A stretch of 43,821 nt of DNA from Clostridia bacterium (GTDB lineage Bacteria; UBA6262; WVXT01), in NCBI GenBank assembly GCA_009619095.1, contig WJOT01000131.1, forward strand, positions 1 to 43,821. Reading direction: 5' to 3'. The notes under the pieces are model-generated. The model was not told the DNA's origin. It was given only the letters and a program-made list of their open reading frames with translations, and did no database searches. The translations under genes were made by a program, and so were the position numbers. How positions within the stretch are numbered: the first letter of the stretch is position 1; every line of letters begins with the position of its first letter. Of the stretch, positions 24,184 to 32,212 are shown piece after piece.

Positions 24184-24459
24184 ATGCAAATGCAATTACT
24201 TTTTATTTTAATCATGGCATTACTTCTGATGGTTTTTACTTTTCAAAATCCCTACCCGGTACAGATGCGGTTTATGGGATGGCAGAGTGGGCAGGTTCCG
24301 TTAATTATGGTTATTTTAATTTCAGTGATTGTGGGTGTTGTTGGCTCGCTTTTATTAGGATTGAAACAGGCTAAAGAGTTAAAGAGAACGGTTCGCCAAT
24401 TAAGAGTTGAACTTGATGAATTGAAAACACCGCCGGTTAAATCAGAAGAAGAATTATAG
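24184..24459 (+). CDS. LapA-domain (DUF1049) membrane protein, MamL-like
   Basis: A 91-residue protein with two transmembrane helices (MQLLFILIMALLLMVFTF, PLIMVILISVIVGVVGSLLL) joined by a short loop NPYPVQMRFMGWQSGQ, then a charged helix KQAKELKRTVRQLRVELDEL. This is the LapA/DUF1049 plan. MamL, a small protein required for magnetosome membrane formation, has the same plan of two helices plus a basic C-terminal helix, so a MamL role is plausible from context; LapA proteins are also common elsewhere. The start is set by AAAGGAGGT at 24167-24175, 8 nt upstream of ATG. Confidence 0.72.
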   Translation: MQMQLLFILIMALLLMVFTFQNPYPVQMRFMGWQSGQVPLIMVILISVIVGVVGSLLLGLKQAKELKRTVRQLRVELDELKTPPVKSEEEL

Positions 24460-24473
24460 TTGTTACTGGAGTA

Positions 24474-24515
24474 GCCCCGATTTATCGGGGCGATAAAGCG
24501 CAGACTAAAGTCTGC
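24474..24515. repeat. Two palindromic repeats
   Basis: GCCCCGAT-TT-ATCGGGGC (24474-24491) and GCAGACT-AA-AGTCTGC (24500-24515) fill the gap before the ZIP gene. The second recurs as GCAGACT-GA-AGTCTGC at 37002-37017, each time followed by TACT, and the first shares its core with 6205, 12507 and 40968. Confidence 0.7.
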
Positions 24516-24539
24516 TACTTCATTTTCTTGAGGTAGGAA

Positions 24540-25307
24540 ATGAATATCGGCAAATTGCTTCAAGCATTATTAGTAAGTTTGATTGCTGGCGTAGGTGGAA
24601 CAGGTTTGGGCGCTGTTTTAGTTGTAGCTTTCCCCAGAATTTCTGGAGCGATATTGAGTAGTATGATAGGATTTGCCAGTGGTGTTATGCTGGAAATTGT
24701 ATGTCTTGATTTACTTCCTGAAGCGATATCTCAAGCGGGTGAATTTGTTATGTTCAGTGGCTTTTTTTTCGGGATAATCTTTATAGCTTTTATTGACCTT
24801 TTAGTTTCCCATTTACATATGAGCGAACGAGAAGATGGAATGGATGTCCAGCAGAAAAGACTATTGAAGATGGGCACATTACTTACTATAGGAGTAGCAT
24901 TACATAATTTGCCTGAAGGATTGGCAATCGGTTCTGGTTTAGCTGTTTCTCAAACTTTCGGCATAGGACTGGCAGCATTGATTGCATTACATAACATCCC
25001 TGAAGGTATTGCCCTTTCTGCGCCAAATCATAGCGCTGGTGTTAAGAAGTCAAAAATAATTCTTTTTGCTTGTATGGCAGGATTACCCATGGTCGCCGGT
25101 GCCCTGGTGGGTAGTCTCATTGCTTCTGTATCAAAAGAGATCGTTAGTGCGTGTTTAGGTTTTGCTGCAGGAGCAATGTTTTTCATTACCTGTGATGAAC
25201 TTATTCCCCAGGCGCACACAGAGTCGGAAAAATATGGTCATATACCTATTTATAGTATTGTTTTTGGTTTTGTGTTTGCTTTATTTATAAGCAAAATTGT
25301 TCATTAG
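24540..25307 (+). CDS. ZIP-family metal transporter
   Basis: A 255-residue membrane protein with eight predicted helices and the ZIP metal-binding motifs HNLPEGLAIG (helix IV) and HNIPEGIALS (helix V). ZIP proteins bring Zn2+, Fe2+ or other divalent metals toward the cytoplasm; the ZupT/GufA-like motifs here fit broad specificity. The variable cytosolic loop after helix III is short (HLHMSEREDGMDVQQKR). In a cluster without visible feoAB it may be an iron uptake route, by inference. It follows a palindromic repeat and is 24 nt upstream of fixC. Confidence 0.87.
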   Translation: MNIGKLLQALLVSLIAGVGGTGLGAVLVVAFPRISGAILSSMIGFASGVMLEIVCLDLLPEAISQAGEFVMFSGFFFGIIFIAFIDLLVSHLHMSEREDGMDVQQKRLLKMGTLLTIGVALHNLPEGLAIGSGLAVSQTFGIGLAALIALHNIPEGIALSAPNHSAGVKKSKIILFACMAGLPMVAGALVGSLIASVSKEIVSACLGFAAGAMFFITCDELIPQAHTESEKYGHIPIYSIVFGFVFALFISKIVH

Positions 25308-25330
25308 GAAAGAATGGTAATAAATGCAAA

Positions 25331-26659
25331 ATGGATAACAAAGTTGACGTAATTATTATTGGTGCGGGTGTTGCCGGTATTGCCTGTGCTTATACCCTGG
25401 CAAAGGCGGGAGTGAATGTTATCGTCCTGGAACGGGGCAAATACGCTGGAGCAAAAAACGTGATGGGAGGTATCCTGTTTACTACCATTTTGGAAAAACT
25501 TATACCTGAATTCTTGAGGGAAGCGCCGATAGAGAGATTTATAATGGAACACAAATTTTCTCTACTTTCCCGGGACACCGAATTAGCATTTTCTTTCCAG
25601 ACAGAAAAATATAATCAGCCGCCACACAATCATAGTTTCACCGTGTTGAGAGCGAAATTTGACAGATGGTTTGCCGGTAAAGCAGAGGAATTGGGGACAA
25701 TGATTCTTCCCAATGTAGTAGTCGATAGACTCATCTGGCAAGGGGAGAAATGTGTGGGTGTTAACAGTCGATTAAGTGAAGGCGACCTTTATGCTAACGT
25801 GATTGTCCTCGCTGAAGGAGCGAATTCTGTGATTGCGGAAAAAGAAAACTTGAAACCTTTCCCGCGCGAGAAAAATATGGCAGTGGCGGCAAAAGAGATA
25901 ATTTCATTACCCCAAGAAGTTATTGAGGAGAGGTTTCAATTGTCCGGCGATAAAAGTAAGGGCAACATCCCTGGAGGAGTAGCAATGGAATATTTTGGTG
26001 ATGCCGTTCAGGGGATATTTGGGAATGGCTTCATATATACAAACAAGGATTCTCTTTCTGTGGGTATCGGCTGTACGTTAAAGGAACTGGTAGAAAAAAA
26101 TATCAATCCACACGACGCCTTAGAATATTTTAAGAATCATCCCTGCGTGCGCAATCTATTGCACAATGGTAAGACAGAAGAATATTGCGCTCATATAATT
26201 CCCGAAGGAGGATACGGTAATCTTTCAAAGTTAGCCTTCGATGGACTGCTGATTATCGGCGATTGTGCAGGGCTGGTTAATACCTCTTTTTTTCACGAAG
26301 GTTCAAATCTTGCTATGGCTTCGGGCGTGTATGCTGCGGAAGCAATTATGGAGGCGTTAAAAAAGGGAAATTTCAGCCGAAAAACATTGTCTTCTTATGA
26401 AAAGAAATTGCGTAATAGTTTTGTGATTGAAGATTTGAAGAAATTCAGGCGTTTTCCTGGTCTGGGAGAAAAATGTCCGGAACTGGTAAGTGAGTATCCC
26501 GAAGTATTGGCAGAAATAATTACTCGTTATTTTGAAATTGGTGAAAAATCTAAACGAATTATTGAGCGAGAAGTTATTAAGATGTCCAGAAAAAAATTGG
26601 GTATTCTGAAGTTTGGCAAGAATGTGTTTAACGTGGCAAGAGCAATGGGATGGATATAG
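25331..26659 (+). CDS. fixC: FixC-type FAD-dependent quinone oxidoreductase
   Basis: A 442-residue flavoprotein of the FixC / ETF-quinone oxidoreductase family. N-terminal Rossmann motif IIIGAGVAGIACAYTLAKAG with the acidic E of VLERG, central FDRWFAGKAEELG, and second FAD motif LIIGDCAGLVNTSFFHEG. Eukaryotic ETF-QO has a C-terminal 4Fe-4S domain; FixC lacks it and uses a separate ferredoxin, FixX, found here at 27433-27708 with a permease gene in between. No fixA/fixB (ETF) genes occur in the window, so the electron donor is unknown. It could move electrons to or from a quinone pool linked to iron redox chemistry. Confidence 0.85.
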   Translation: MDNKVDVIIIGAGVAGIACAYTLAKAGVNVIVLERGKYAGAKNVMGGILFTTILEKLIPEFLREAPIERFIMEHKFSLLSRDTELAFSFQTEKYNQPPHNHSFTVLRAKFDRWFAGKAEELGTMILPNVVVDRLIWQGEKCVGVNSRLSEGDLYANVIVLAEGANSVIAEKENLKPFPREKNMAVAAKEIISLPQEVIEERFQLSGDKSKGNIPGGVAMEYFGDAVQGIFGNGFIYTNKDSLSVGIGCTLKELVEKNINPHDALEYFKNHPCVRNLLHNGKTEEYCAHIIPEGGYGNLSKLAFDGLLIIGDCAGLVNTSFFHEGSNLAMASGVYAAEAIMEALKKGNFSRKTLSSYEKKLRNSFVIEDLKKFRRFPGLGEKCPELVSEYPEVLAEIITRYFEIGEKSKRIIEREVIKMSRKKLGILKFGKNVFNVARAMGWI

Positions 26660-26683
26660 AAAATGTAATAAGGATACAAGACT

Positions 26684-27424
26684 ATGGACCAGACCGTAAT
26701 TGTGTTTATAATCGTAGGGTTTATTGCTCAAATGATTGATGGTGCCCTGGGAATGGCCTATGGAGTGAGCTCAACTACCTTTTTGCTTAGTATAGGAATA
26801 CCACCGGTTGCGGCAAGCGCCAGCGTGCACACAGCAGAGATATTTGTAAGCGGTATATCTGGACTTTCACACCTGAGGTTTGGAAATGTTGACAGAAAGC
26901 TGTTCAAGAGACTGTTTATTCCAGGAATAATAGGTGGGGTTATAGGAGCATATATTCTTACTACTGTGCCGGGAAAAACGATAAAACCCTTTATTGGCAT
27001 CTACCTCTTTATAATGGGTTTGGTAATACTCCGAAAAGCACTTAAAAGAATAAAAGAGAAAAGAGTAGAAACCAAGCTTTTCCCATTAGGCGTTGTGGGA
27101 GGGTTCTTTGATGCAATTGGAGGCGGTGGCTGGGGCCCGGTAGTAACATCTACTTTAGTAGCCAGGGGAAATAATGCCAGATTAACAATTGGCTCGGTTA
27201 ATTTGACTGAGTTCTTCGTGACCGTTGCTGAAGCTGCAACTTTCTTCGCAATAATTGGATTGGTAAAGTGGCAGATAATAGTGGGTTTAATCACCGGGGG
27301 AGTATTAGCTGCTCCCTTAGCAGCCTATGTTTGCAAGAGGCTGCCCTCCCGGGCATTGATGATAATCATCGGCACATTGATAATGACTCTAAGTATAAGG
27401 ACCATATATCTCGCTTTATTATGA
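26684..27424 (+). CDS. TauE/SafE-family permease (as in the MamO C-terminal domain)
   Basis: A 246-residue protein with about eight helices and the duplicated family motif: FIAQMIDGALGMAYGVSSTT near the N-terminus and VGGFFDAIGGGGWGPVVTST in the middle. TauE/SafE proteins carry sulfur-containing or other anions; in Magnetospirillum the same domain forms the C-terminal part of MamO. Here it is a stand-alone gene between fixC and fixX, and the dead protease is instead fused to the MamN-like transporter at 21621-24110. The cargo cannot be told from sequence. Confidence 0.85.
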   Translation: MDQTVIVFIIVGFIAQMIDGALGMAYGVSSTTFLLSIGIPPVAASASVHTAEIFVSGISGLSHLRFGNVDRKLFKRLFIPGIIGGVIGAYILTTVPGKTIKPFIGIYLFIMGLVILRKALKRIKEKRVETKLFPLGVVGGFFDAIGGGGWGPVVTSTLVARGNNARLTIGSVNLTEFFVTVAEAATFFAIIGLVKWQIIVGLITGGVLAAPLAAYVCKRLPSRALMIIIGTLIMTLSIRTIYLALL

Positions 27425-27432
27425 GGAAAAAT

Positions 27433-27708
27433 ATGGATATAGAAGATAAACTATTTCTTAACAGATTTAAAGTTGATAATGGCCATCCCCATTTGTATAT
27501 CAAGGACAGAACGATATGCGCAAAATGCAAAGACAAACCTTGCGTAACCGTTTGCCCGGTCAAGAATTACAGGAAAGTTAATGGTACCATTGAACTTTCC
27601 TGGGAAGGTTGTCTGGAATGTGGTTCTTGTCGTATTGTATGCAGAAATGGGGCGATTGACTGGAAATATCCCCAGGGCGGGTTTGGAATTATTTACAAAT
27701 TTGGATAG
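27433..27708 (+). CDS. fixX: FixX-like ferredoxin
   Basis: A 91-residue ferredoxin of the FixX family, partner of FixC. It has CAKCKDKPCVTVCPVKN and CLECGSCRIVC, typical of FixX-type clusters, and a C-terminal WKYPQGGFGIIYKFG that is a hallmark of FixX. ATG 27433 is chosen because GAGG (27423-27426) is 6 nt upstream; an alternative ATG at 27421 overlaps the preceding stop. It is downstream of fixC with only the TauE permease between, so the two probably act as one electron-transfer unit at the membrane. Confidence 0.87.
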   Translation: MDIEDKLFLNRFKVDNGHPHLYIKDRTICAKCKDKPCVTVCPVKNYRKVNGTIELSWEGCLECGSCRIVCRNGAIDWKYPQGGFGIIYKFG

Positions 27709-27718
27709 AGAGAAGAGA

Positions 27719-28648
27719 ATGATGATTAAACTTTGGATAAAGGCTGTCCGAGCACCGTTTTTCACAGCCACAATTATTCCAGTATTATTAGGCACTGTTA
27801 TCGCCTGGGTTCACACAGGGCAAATCTTCTGGGTGAAATTGTTGTTAACCTTAATTGGGGTTATTTTTGTCCATGCGGGAACTAATCTTACAAATGATTT
27901 TTATGACCATAAATCAAAAAACGATGAATTAAATCTTCATCCCACTCCTTTTAGCGGAGGAAGTAGAGTGATTCAAGAAGGTTTAATTCCGCCACAAAGG
28001 ATATTTTACTCTGCACTGATGTTTTTCGGTTTGGGAAGCGTAGTTGGTTTGTATTTAAACTCGGTCTCAAAAGGAAATATAATCTTAATCCTTGGGCTGG
28101 CAGGAGTTCTCCTGGGATTCTTTTACAGCGCGGAGCCTTTACGGATTGGCTATCTCGGCGTAGGAGAATTAGCGGTAGGATTTGGGTTTGGACCTTTAAT
28201 TGTTAGCGGTGCCTACTATATCCAGGCACAGAGAATATCTCTGGAACCATTCTTAGCCTCAATACCAATCAGTATTTTGATTATGTTGGTACTATGTATC
28301 AATGAATTCCCTGACTATGAAGCAGATAAGTTAGTTAATAAAAAAACGTGGATAGTAAAATTAGGCAAAGAGAGAGCAATAAGGGTATATTATTTACTTT
28401 TGGCTCTGGTTTATCTCGCCATAGTCTCAGGAATAATTTTTCGCTTCCTGCCTTTATTTAGCATACTTGCTTTGGTAAGTTTACCTTTGGGTTTGAAAGC
28501 GATTGCCATATCTTGGAAAAATTATGACAAAATCGAGGAACTACTTCCGGTAAATGCGATTACCATAAAATTGCACTCAATAATCGGTTTGCTTCTCATA
28601 ACGGGATATTTCCTCGACAAATTGTTATTTATTTTTGCCCATCCCTGA
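27719..28648 (+). CDS. MenA/UbiA-family prenyltransferase
   Basis: A 309-residue integral membrane enzyme that attaches a polyprenyl chain to an aromatic acceptor. The first Asp-rich motif is NLTNDFYDHKSKNDE, the second is NEFPDYEADKLVNKKTWIVK; both bind the Mg-diphosphate of the prenyl donor. The N-terminal KAVRAPFFTATIIPVLLGT is characteristic of the MenA (1,4-dihydroxy-2-naphthoate) branch. Nine hydrophobic helices are expected. It begins 10 nt after fixX and is followed by a polyprenyl diphosphate synthase gene, so this block can make quinone tails. Two adjacent ATG codons (27719, 27722) are possible starts. Confidence 0.85.
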   Translation: MMIKLWIKAVRAPFFTATIIPVLLGTVIAWVHTGQIFWVKLLLTLIGVIFVHAGTNLTNDFYDHKSKNDELNLHPTPFSGGSRVIQEGLIPPQRIFYSALMFFGLGSVVGLYLNSVSKGNIILILGLAGVLLGFFYSAEPLRIGYLGVGELAVGFGFGPLIVSGAYYIQAQRISLEPFLASIPISILIMLVLCINEFPDYEADKLVNKKTWIVKLGKERAIRVYYLLLALVYLAIVSGIIFRFLPLFSILALVSLPLGLKAIAISWKNYDKIEELLPVNAITIKLHSIIGLLLITGYFLDKLLFIFAHP

Positions 28649-28657
28649 TGAACAGGG

Positions 28658-28690
28658 TTTACCCCGCCCATCCCTAATGGGCGGGGTTAA
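28658..28690. repeat. Strong palindrome, member of a dispersed family
   Basis: ACCCCGCCCAT (28661-28671) pairs perfectly with ATGGGCGGGGT (28677-28687). Read on the - strand the element is close to that at 43474-43505, sharing AACCCC-x-CCCATTAGG-x-ATGGGCG-x-GGGTA. It lies between the prenyltransferase and polyprenyl synthase genes. Confidence 0.7.
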
Positions 28691-28698
28691 GGTGAAAA

Positions 28699-29706
28699 AT
28701 GGAACTGAAAGAAATTTATAAACCCATTGAAAGAGATTTAGTTGAGGTCAAGGAAGAAATAAGAAGACAACTCGGGGAAGAAGATGGTCTTATGAAACGA
28801 GTTATTGAAGATATTATTGAGTCTCCGGGTAAACTTCTCCGTCCCACTCTAGCACTGCTTGCTTTTTCAGCGGGAAACAATAACAGAAAAGATAGAAGCA
28901 ACATAATAAAAGTTGCCTCGGTGATAGAATTAATTCATACTGCCACTTTAATTCATGATGATGTAATTGACGAAACAACTCTGCGGCGGCATAGAACGAA
29001 TCTTCATACCAAGTGGGGAGATAAAATTTCTGTGCTTTTTGGGGATTACTTGTTTTCCCGGTCATTTACTGTGTTATGTCAACTGGGCTGTCCTGAAATT
29101 GTTTGCACTCTGGCGGATACCATTAATCTCATTTGTGAGGGCGAGTTGAAACAAATAAGCAGGGCATATGACTGGGATTTAACTGAGGAAGATTATCTTT
29201 CCATTATTGAAAAGAAAACCGCTTCCTTGTTTTCGTTTTCCTGCCTTTGCGGAGGACGCCTGGGAAAAGTTGAAGCAAATGAGATTGAGGCATTGGTTAA
29301 TTTTGGTCTAAACTTTGGCATAGCTTTTCAGATGGTTGACGATTGCCTCGACTTTGTAGGTGATGAAAAGGTAATGGGGAAGTCCTTGGGTTCGGACCTA
29401 CGTAAAGGGAAAATAACCCTTCCTTTGATTTATCTATTGAGTTCAACTCCACAGGAGGTGCGGAAAAAAATTGTTGAATTTATCTCCTCGGAACAAAAAG
29501 AGACAAGCATTATTATAATTAAAGAAATGTTACAGGAATATCAAATTATGCATCGTTGTGCGAAAAAAATAATGCAATATATGGAAAAAGCTAAAAAGGA
29601 AGCAAAAAAAATAAAGAACGTAAACACCAGGAAAAGTCTTATACACATATGTGACTATACATTATTAAACCCCGCAGAAACTTTCAGGGGAGTAAATGTG
29701 TTATAA
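28699..29706 (+). CDS. Polyprenyl (octaprenyl-type) diphosphate synthase
   Basis: A 335-residue trans-prenyl chain-elongation enzyme, soluble or peripheral, condensing IPP units onto an allylic starter. First Asp-rich motif HDDVIDETTLRRH, preceded by GKLLRPTLALLAF; second motif FQMVDDCLDFVGDEKVMGK with SDLRKGKITLPLIY. Two small-to-medium residues precede the first DDxxD, which points to long-chain products such as quinone side chains and not farnesyl diphosphate. It follows the MenA-like gene by 50 nt (with a palindrome in the gap). Together with fixC and fixX this forms a quinone-related block inside the magnetosome cluster. Confidence 0.9.
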   Translation: MELKEIYKPIERDLVEVKEEIRRQLGEEDGLMKRVIEDIIESPGKLLRPTLALLAFSAGNNNRKDRSNIIKVASVIELIHTATLIHDDVIDETTLRRHRTNLHTKWGDKISVLFGDYLFSRSFTVLCQLGCPEIVCTLADTINLICEGELKQISRAYDWDLTEEDYLSIIEKKTASLFSFSCLCGGRLGKVEANEIEALVNFGLNFGIAFQMVDDCLDFVGDEKVMGKSLGSDLRKGKITLPLIYLLSSTPQEVRKKIVEFISSEQKETSIIIIKEMLQEYQIMHRCAKKIMQYMEKAKKEAKKIKNVNTRKSLIHICDYTLLNPAETFRGVNVL

Positions 29707-29750
29707 GAAATTGGCCCGATTGAAAGGGAATTGTTAACAGGAGGAGTAAA

Positions 29751-30299
29751 ATGTTTAGCGCGGTAAAAACGAAATTGAAAGAGAAGTATTCTAAAAATCG
29801 AACGACAAGGACAGAAAAGGAGGGGGACTACTTGAAAGAGTTTTTGAACAATGAACTAACCGATTTGGAAAAGTTATTATCCGAGGAAGCGAAGTTGAAA
29901 CAAATGGCAGAAGACAAAAGACAAGAAATTAGCAAAGCAATAGAACGGTTAGAAGAAAAAATGTCTCTGTTTAAAGAAGAGGTGGAAAAAATACGGCTCC
30001 AATTCAAGCATCTATTTGAAAATAAAGAAATAGAAAAAGAACAAATAGAAACTGAGTTAACCGCAGGAGATGGGGAATTAGAACACATTGGAGAAGGTGA
30101 AGAAAGTAAAATTAAACCTGAACAGGCAGAACTGGAGATGAGACTGCAGAGTAAAGAAGAAGAAAGTAATTTACTCAAGAAACAGATAACAGAAATGGAA
30201 GAACGATTCCGAATTGAGAGTGAGAAGAAGGAACAGGAATTACAGGAACTTAAAAAGCGGTTGGAACAAATATCCAGAGAACAGCAAGAATCAGTTTAA
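29751..30299 (+). CDS. Coiled-coil protein of unknown function
   Basis: A 182-residue, highly charged protein rich in Glu, Lys, Gln and Leu, with no signal peptide or transmembrane segment. Two long coiled-coil stretches are evident, about 22-100 (LEKLLSEEAKLKQMAEDKRQ) and 115-180 (MRLQSKEEESNLLKKQITEM), with an acidic linker GDGELEHIGEGEESK. No family could be recognised. A good GGAGGAG ribosome binding site precedes the ATG. Its place just upstream of mamM suggests a structural or scaffolding role in the magnetosome system, as with several coiled-coil Mad proteins, but this is a guess. Confidence 0.68.
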   Translation: MFSAVKTKLKEKYSKNRTTRTEKEGDYLKEFLNNELTDLEKLLSEEAKLKQMAEDKRQEISKAIERLEEKMSLFKEEVEKIRLQFKHLFENKEIEKEQIETELTAGDGELEHIGEGEESKIKPEQAELEMRLQSKEEESNLLKKQITEMEERFRIESEKKEQELQELKKRLEQISREQQESV

Positions 30300-30372
30300 T
30301 TTTTTTTACCTCTGGACAAATGTAGAATAAGTTGAAAATGATAAAAAATTATTCGCTTTGGCAGGCAAAGGC

Positions 30373-31242
30373 ATGAAAACGACTAAAGACAAATGTGCTT
30401 TATGTGCTACCAGACTTTCCTGGATAGGACTTTGGGACAGTTTTATCATAGCGATTTTTAAGGGAATTATTGGAATTTTAACTCACAGTCGCGCTTTGCA
30501 AGCGAGTGCTTTATACTCTTTTCACGATGTAGTTTCATCCATAGCAGTGATTATTGGCTTGAAAGTCTCCTCCCAACCCATTGATGAAGAGCATCCTTAT
30601 GGACATGGTAATGTTGAATATATTGTTTCTGTTTTCACAAGTTTTATTATTCTGGCGGCAACGATTTATCTTTTTGTTGATTCTCTTGGTATAGTACTCA
30701 AAGCAAAACATATCCCTGCGCACTGGGCAGCTCTTGTAGCGGGCTTAATATCTTGTTTTGCAAATGAAGTAATCTATCGGTACAACATTTGCGCAGTTAA
30801 ACATCTTAACAGCCCGGCAATTTTAACTCATGCCAAGCATCATCGGGCTGACGCTATCTCTTCTTTAGCGGTAGTTATCGCTATTTTAGGGAGCAAAATG
30901 GGCTTCTATTTCTTAGACCCTTTGGTGGCAGTTTTTGAAGCCGGGCATCTCACTTTCCTAAGCATAGAGATTCTTTATCATAGTAGTGCAGGGTTACTGG
31001 ATAAATCAGCAGGGAAGGAAGAAGTCTCGCTAATCAGAAAAATCACTTCGCAGATTTCTGGAATAAAAAAAATAAGAAATATAAAAACCAGACAAATTGG
31101 TCGGAATATCTGGGTTGACCTGTATGTCTCTCTTTCAGGAAAAAAGACAGTTGATGAAGCACACAAAATATCAGGCCGAATTCGCCAGGATTTAATGAAG
31201 GAGATAAAATATTTAGGAAATATTAACGTTGTTTTTGAGTGA
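30373..31242 (+). CDS. mamM: MamM-like cation diffusion facilitator
   Basis: A 289-residue CDF transporter with six helices and cytosolic C-terminal domain. It has N-terminal C8-x2-C11 and the metal-site set Y48, D52 (SALYSFHD), H156 and D160 (AKHHRAD). The Tyr/Asp/His/Asp set is that of MamM of Magnetospirillum (Y46, D50, H155, D159), whereas the gene at 17105 has the MamB set. MamM carries iron into magnetosomes and stabilises MamB. TTG 30358 could extend the N-terminus by five residues; ATG 30373 is preferred, though neither has a strong ribosome binding site. Confidence 0.85.
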   Translation: MKTTKDKCALCATRLSWIGLWDSFIIAIFKGIIGILTHSRALQASALYSFHDVVSSIAVIIGLKVSSQPIDEEHPYGHGNVEYIVSVFTSFIILAATIYLFVDSLGIVLKAKHIPAHWAALVAGLISCFANEVIYRYNICAVKHLNSPAILTHAKHHRADAISSLAVVIAILGSKMGFYFLDPLVAVFEAGHLTFLSIEILYHSSAGLLDKSAGKEEVSLIRKITSQISGIKKIRNIKTRQIGRNIWVDLYVSLSGKKTVDEAHKISGRIRQDLMKEIKYLGNINVVFE

Positions 31243-31259
31243 ACTGCCTTAGAAATAAT

Positions 31260-31310
31260 AGAAACGGGAAAACGTTATCTCAAAAATCGGTGAAAGCGTT
31301 TCCTGTTTCT
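31260..31310. other. Imperfect hairpin between the two CDF genes
   Basis: AGAAACGGGAAAACG (31260-31274) and its near complement GCGTTTCCTGTTTCT (31296-31310) can form a stem of about 14 pairs with mismatches around a 21-nt loop. It ends 19 nt upstream of the next start codon. A role in transcript processing or translation control is possible. Confidence 0.35.
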
Positions 31311-31329
31311 AACGAAATGGATAAGAAAA

Positions 31330-32205
31330 ATGATAGAAGAGCGTTGCCTGATATGTAGTAAGAAAGTGGAATGGATAGTTTTAGGAATAAATTTGGGTCT
31401 ATTCTTAATTAAAGGCATTTTTACTTTTATAAGTAACAGTCGTTCATTATTCGCTGATACACTTGAATCTCTGGCAAACGTGGTTATCACTATTATTGTT
31501 CTATTTAGTTTGAAAATTGCAGAAAAAGAATGTAATGATAAATTTCCTTATGGGCACGGCAAAGTGGAGTTCCTTGCATCGGGCATTGTTAACCTATTGC
31601 TTCTGTTGGGTGCTGTTTATTTTATTTTCGTTGCTCTGAGAGAAATGGGGTCGATAGGACCAGAAAAAACACCTAAGTTAATAGCAATTTTTGCCGCAGT
31701 TGTTTCTATCTTAGGAAACTGGGTGGCTTTTGCTTATGGTCGTTGTGTAGGAAAAAAAGTAGGAAGTGCAGCTATTTCAGCTAACGCCTGGGCGAGTTGT
31801 GCTGATATAGCTACTTCTGTAGCGGTAATTGTTGCTGTTGTGGGAACTAATTTGGGCGTCGTAAAATTGGACCATATAGTCTCTGTTATAATTGCTTTAA
31901 TAATTATAAAAATGACAGGAGAAGGCATAGGGAAGGCAATCAAGGGATTAATGGATAGTTCGTCAAAATCTGAAGAGATTAGAATAAGAAATTTAATAAA
32001 AAATATTCGCGGAATTAAACAGATTCGCAGCGTCAGGGCCAGGCAAGTTGGCAGAAAAGTATGGGTTGACTTAGAAGTGGCTATTCCTGGAAGTTGCCCT
32101 GTGCAAGAAGGAGTGAAAATTATCCAGTGTATAAAATCTGTTTTACACAAAAAAATGGAGAATATCGCTGAGGTATCCGTTCAGTTAGTTCCCGCAAAAG
32201 GATAA
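31330..32205 (+). CDS. MamB-like CDF protein with degenerate metal site
   Basis: A 291-residue full-length CDF homologue, with N-terminal C6-x2-C9, six helices and the cytosolic C-terminal domain (RSVRARQVGRKVWVDLEVAI). Outside the active site it resembles MamB (SANAW, then KGLMDSS). Three of four metal-site positions have changed: E46 and N50 (ADTLESLAN) where His and Asp are expected, and A155 where Asp is expected; only D159 remains. Glu46 might still bind metal, but normal transport seems unlikely. It directly follows the mamM-like gene, so a dimer with MamM in a structural or signalling role is plausible. Confidence 0.82.
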   Translation: MIEERCLICSKKVEWIVLGINLGLFLIKGIFTFISNSRSLFADTLESLANVVITIIVLFSLKIAEKECNDKFPYGHGKVEFLASGIVNLLLLLGAVYFIFVALREMGSIGPEKTPKLIAIFAAVVSILGNWVAFAYGRCVGKKVGSAAISANAWASCADIATSVAVIVAVVGTNLGVVKLDHIVSVIIALIIIKMTGEGIGKAIKGLMDSSSKSEEIRIRNLIKNIRGIKQIRSVRARQVGRKVWVDLEVAIPGSCPVQEGVKIIQCIKSVLHKKMENIAEVSVQLVPAKG

Positions 32206-32212
32206 GAAATAT

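Noticed and set aside
24147-24374. A 75-codon + strand frame overlapping the LapA-like gene
   Set aside because: It is out of frame with the well-supported LapA-domain gene, which has a strong ribosome binding site and clear family features.
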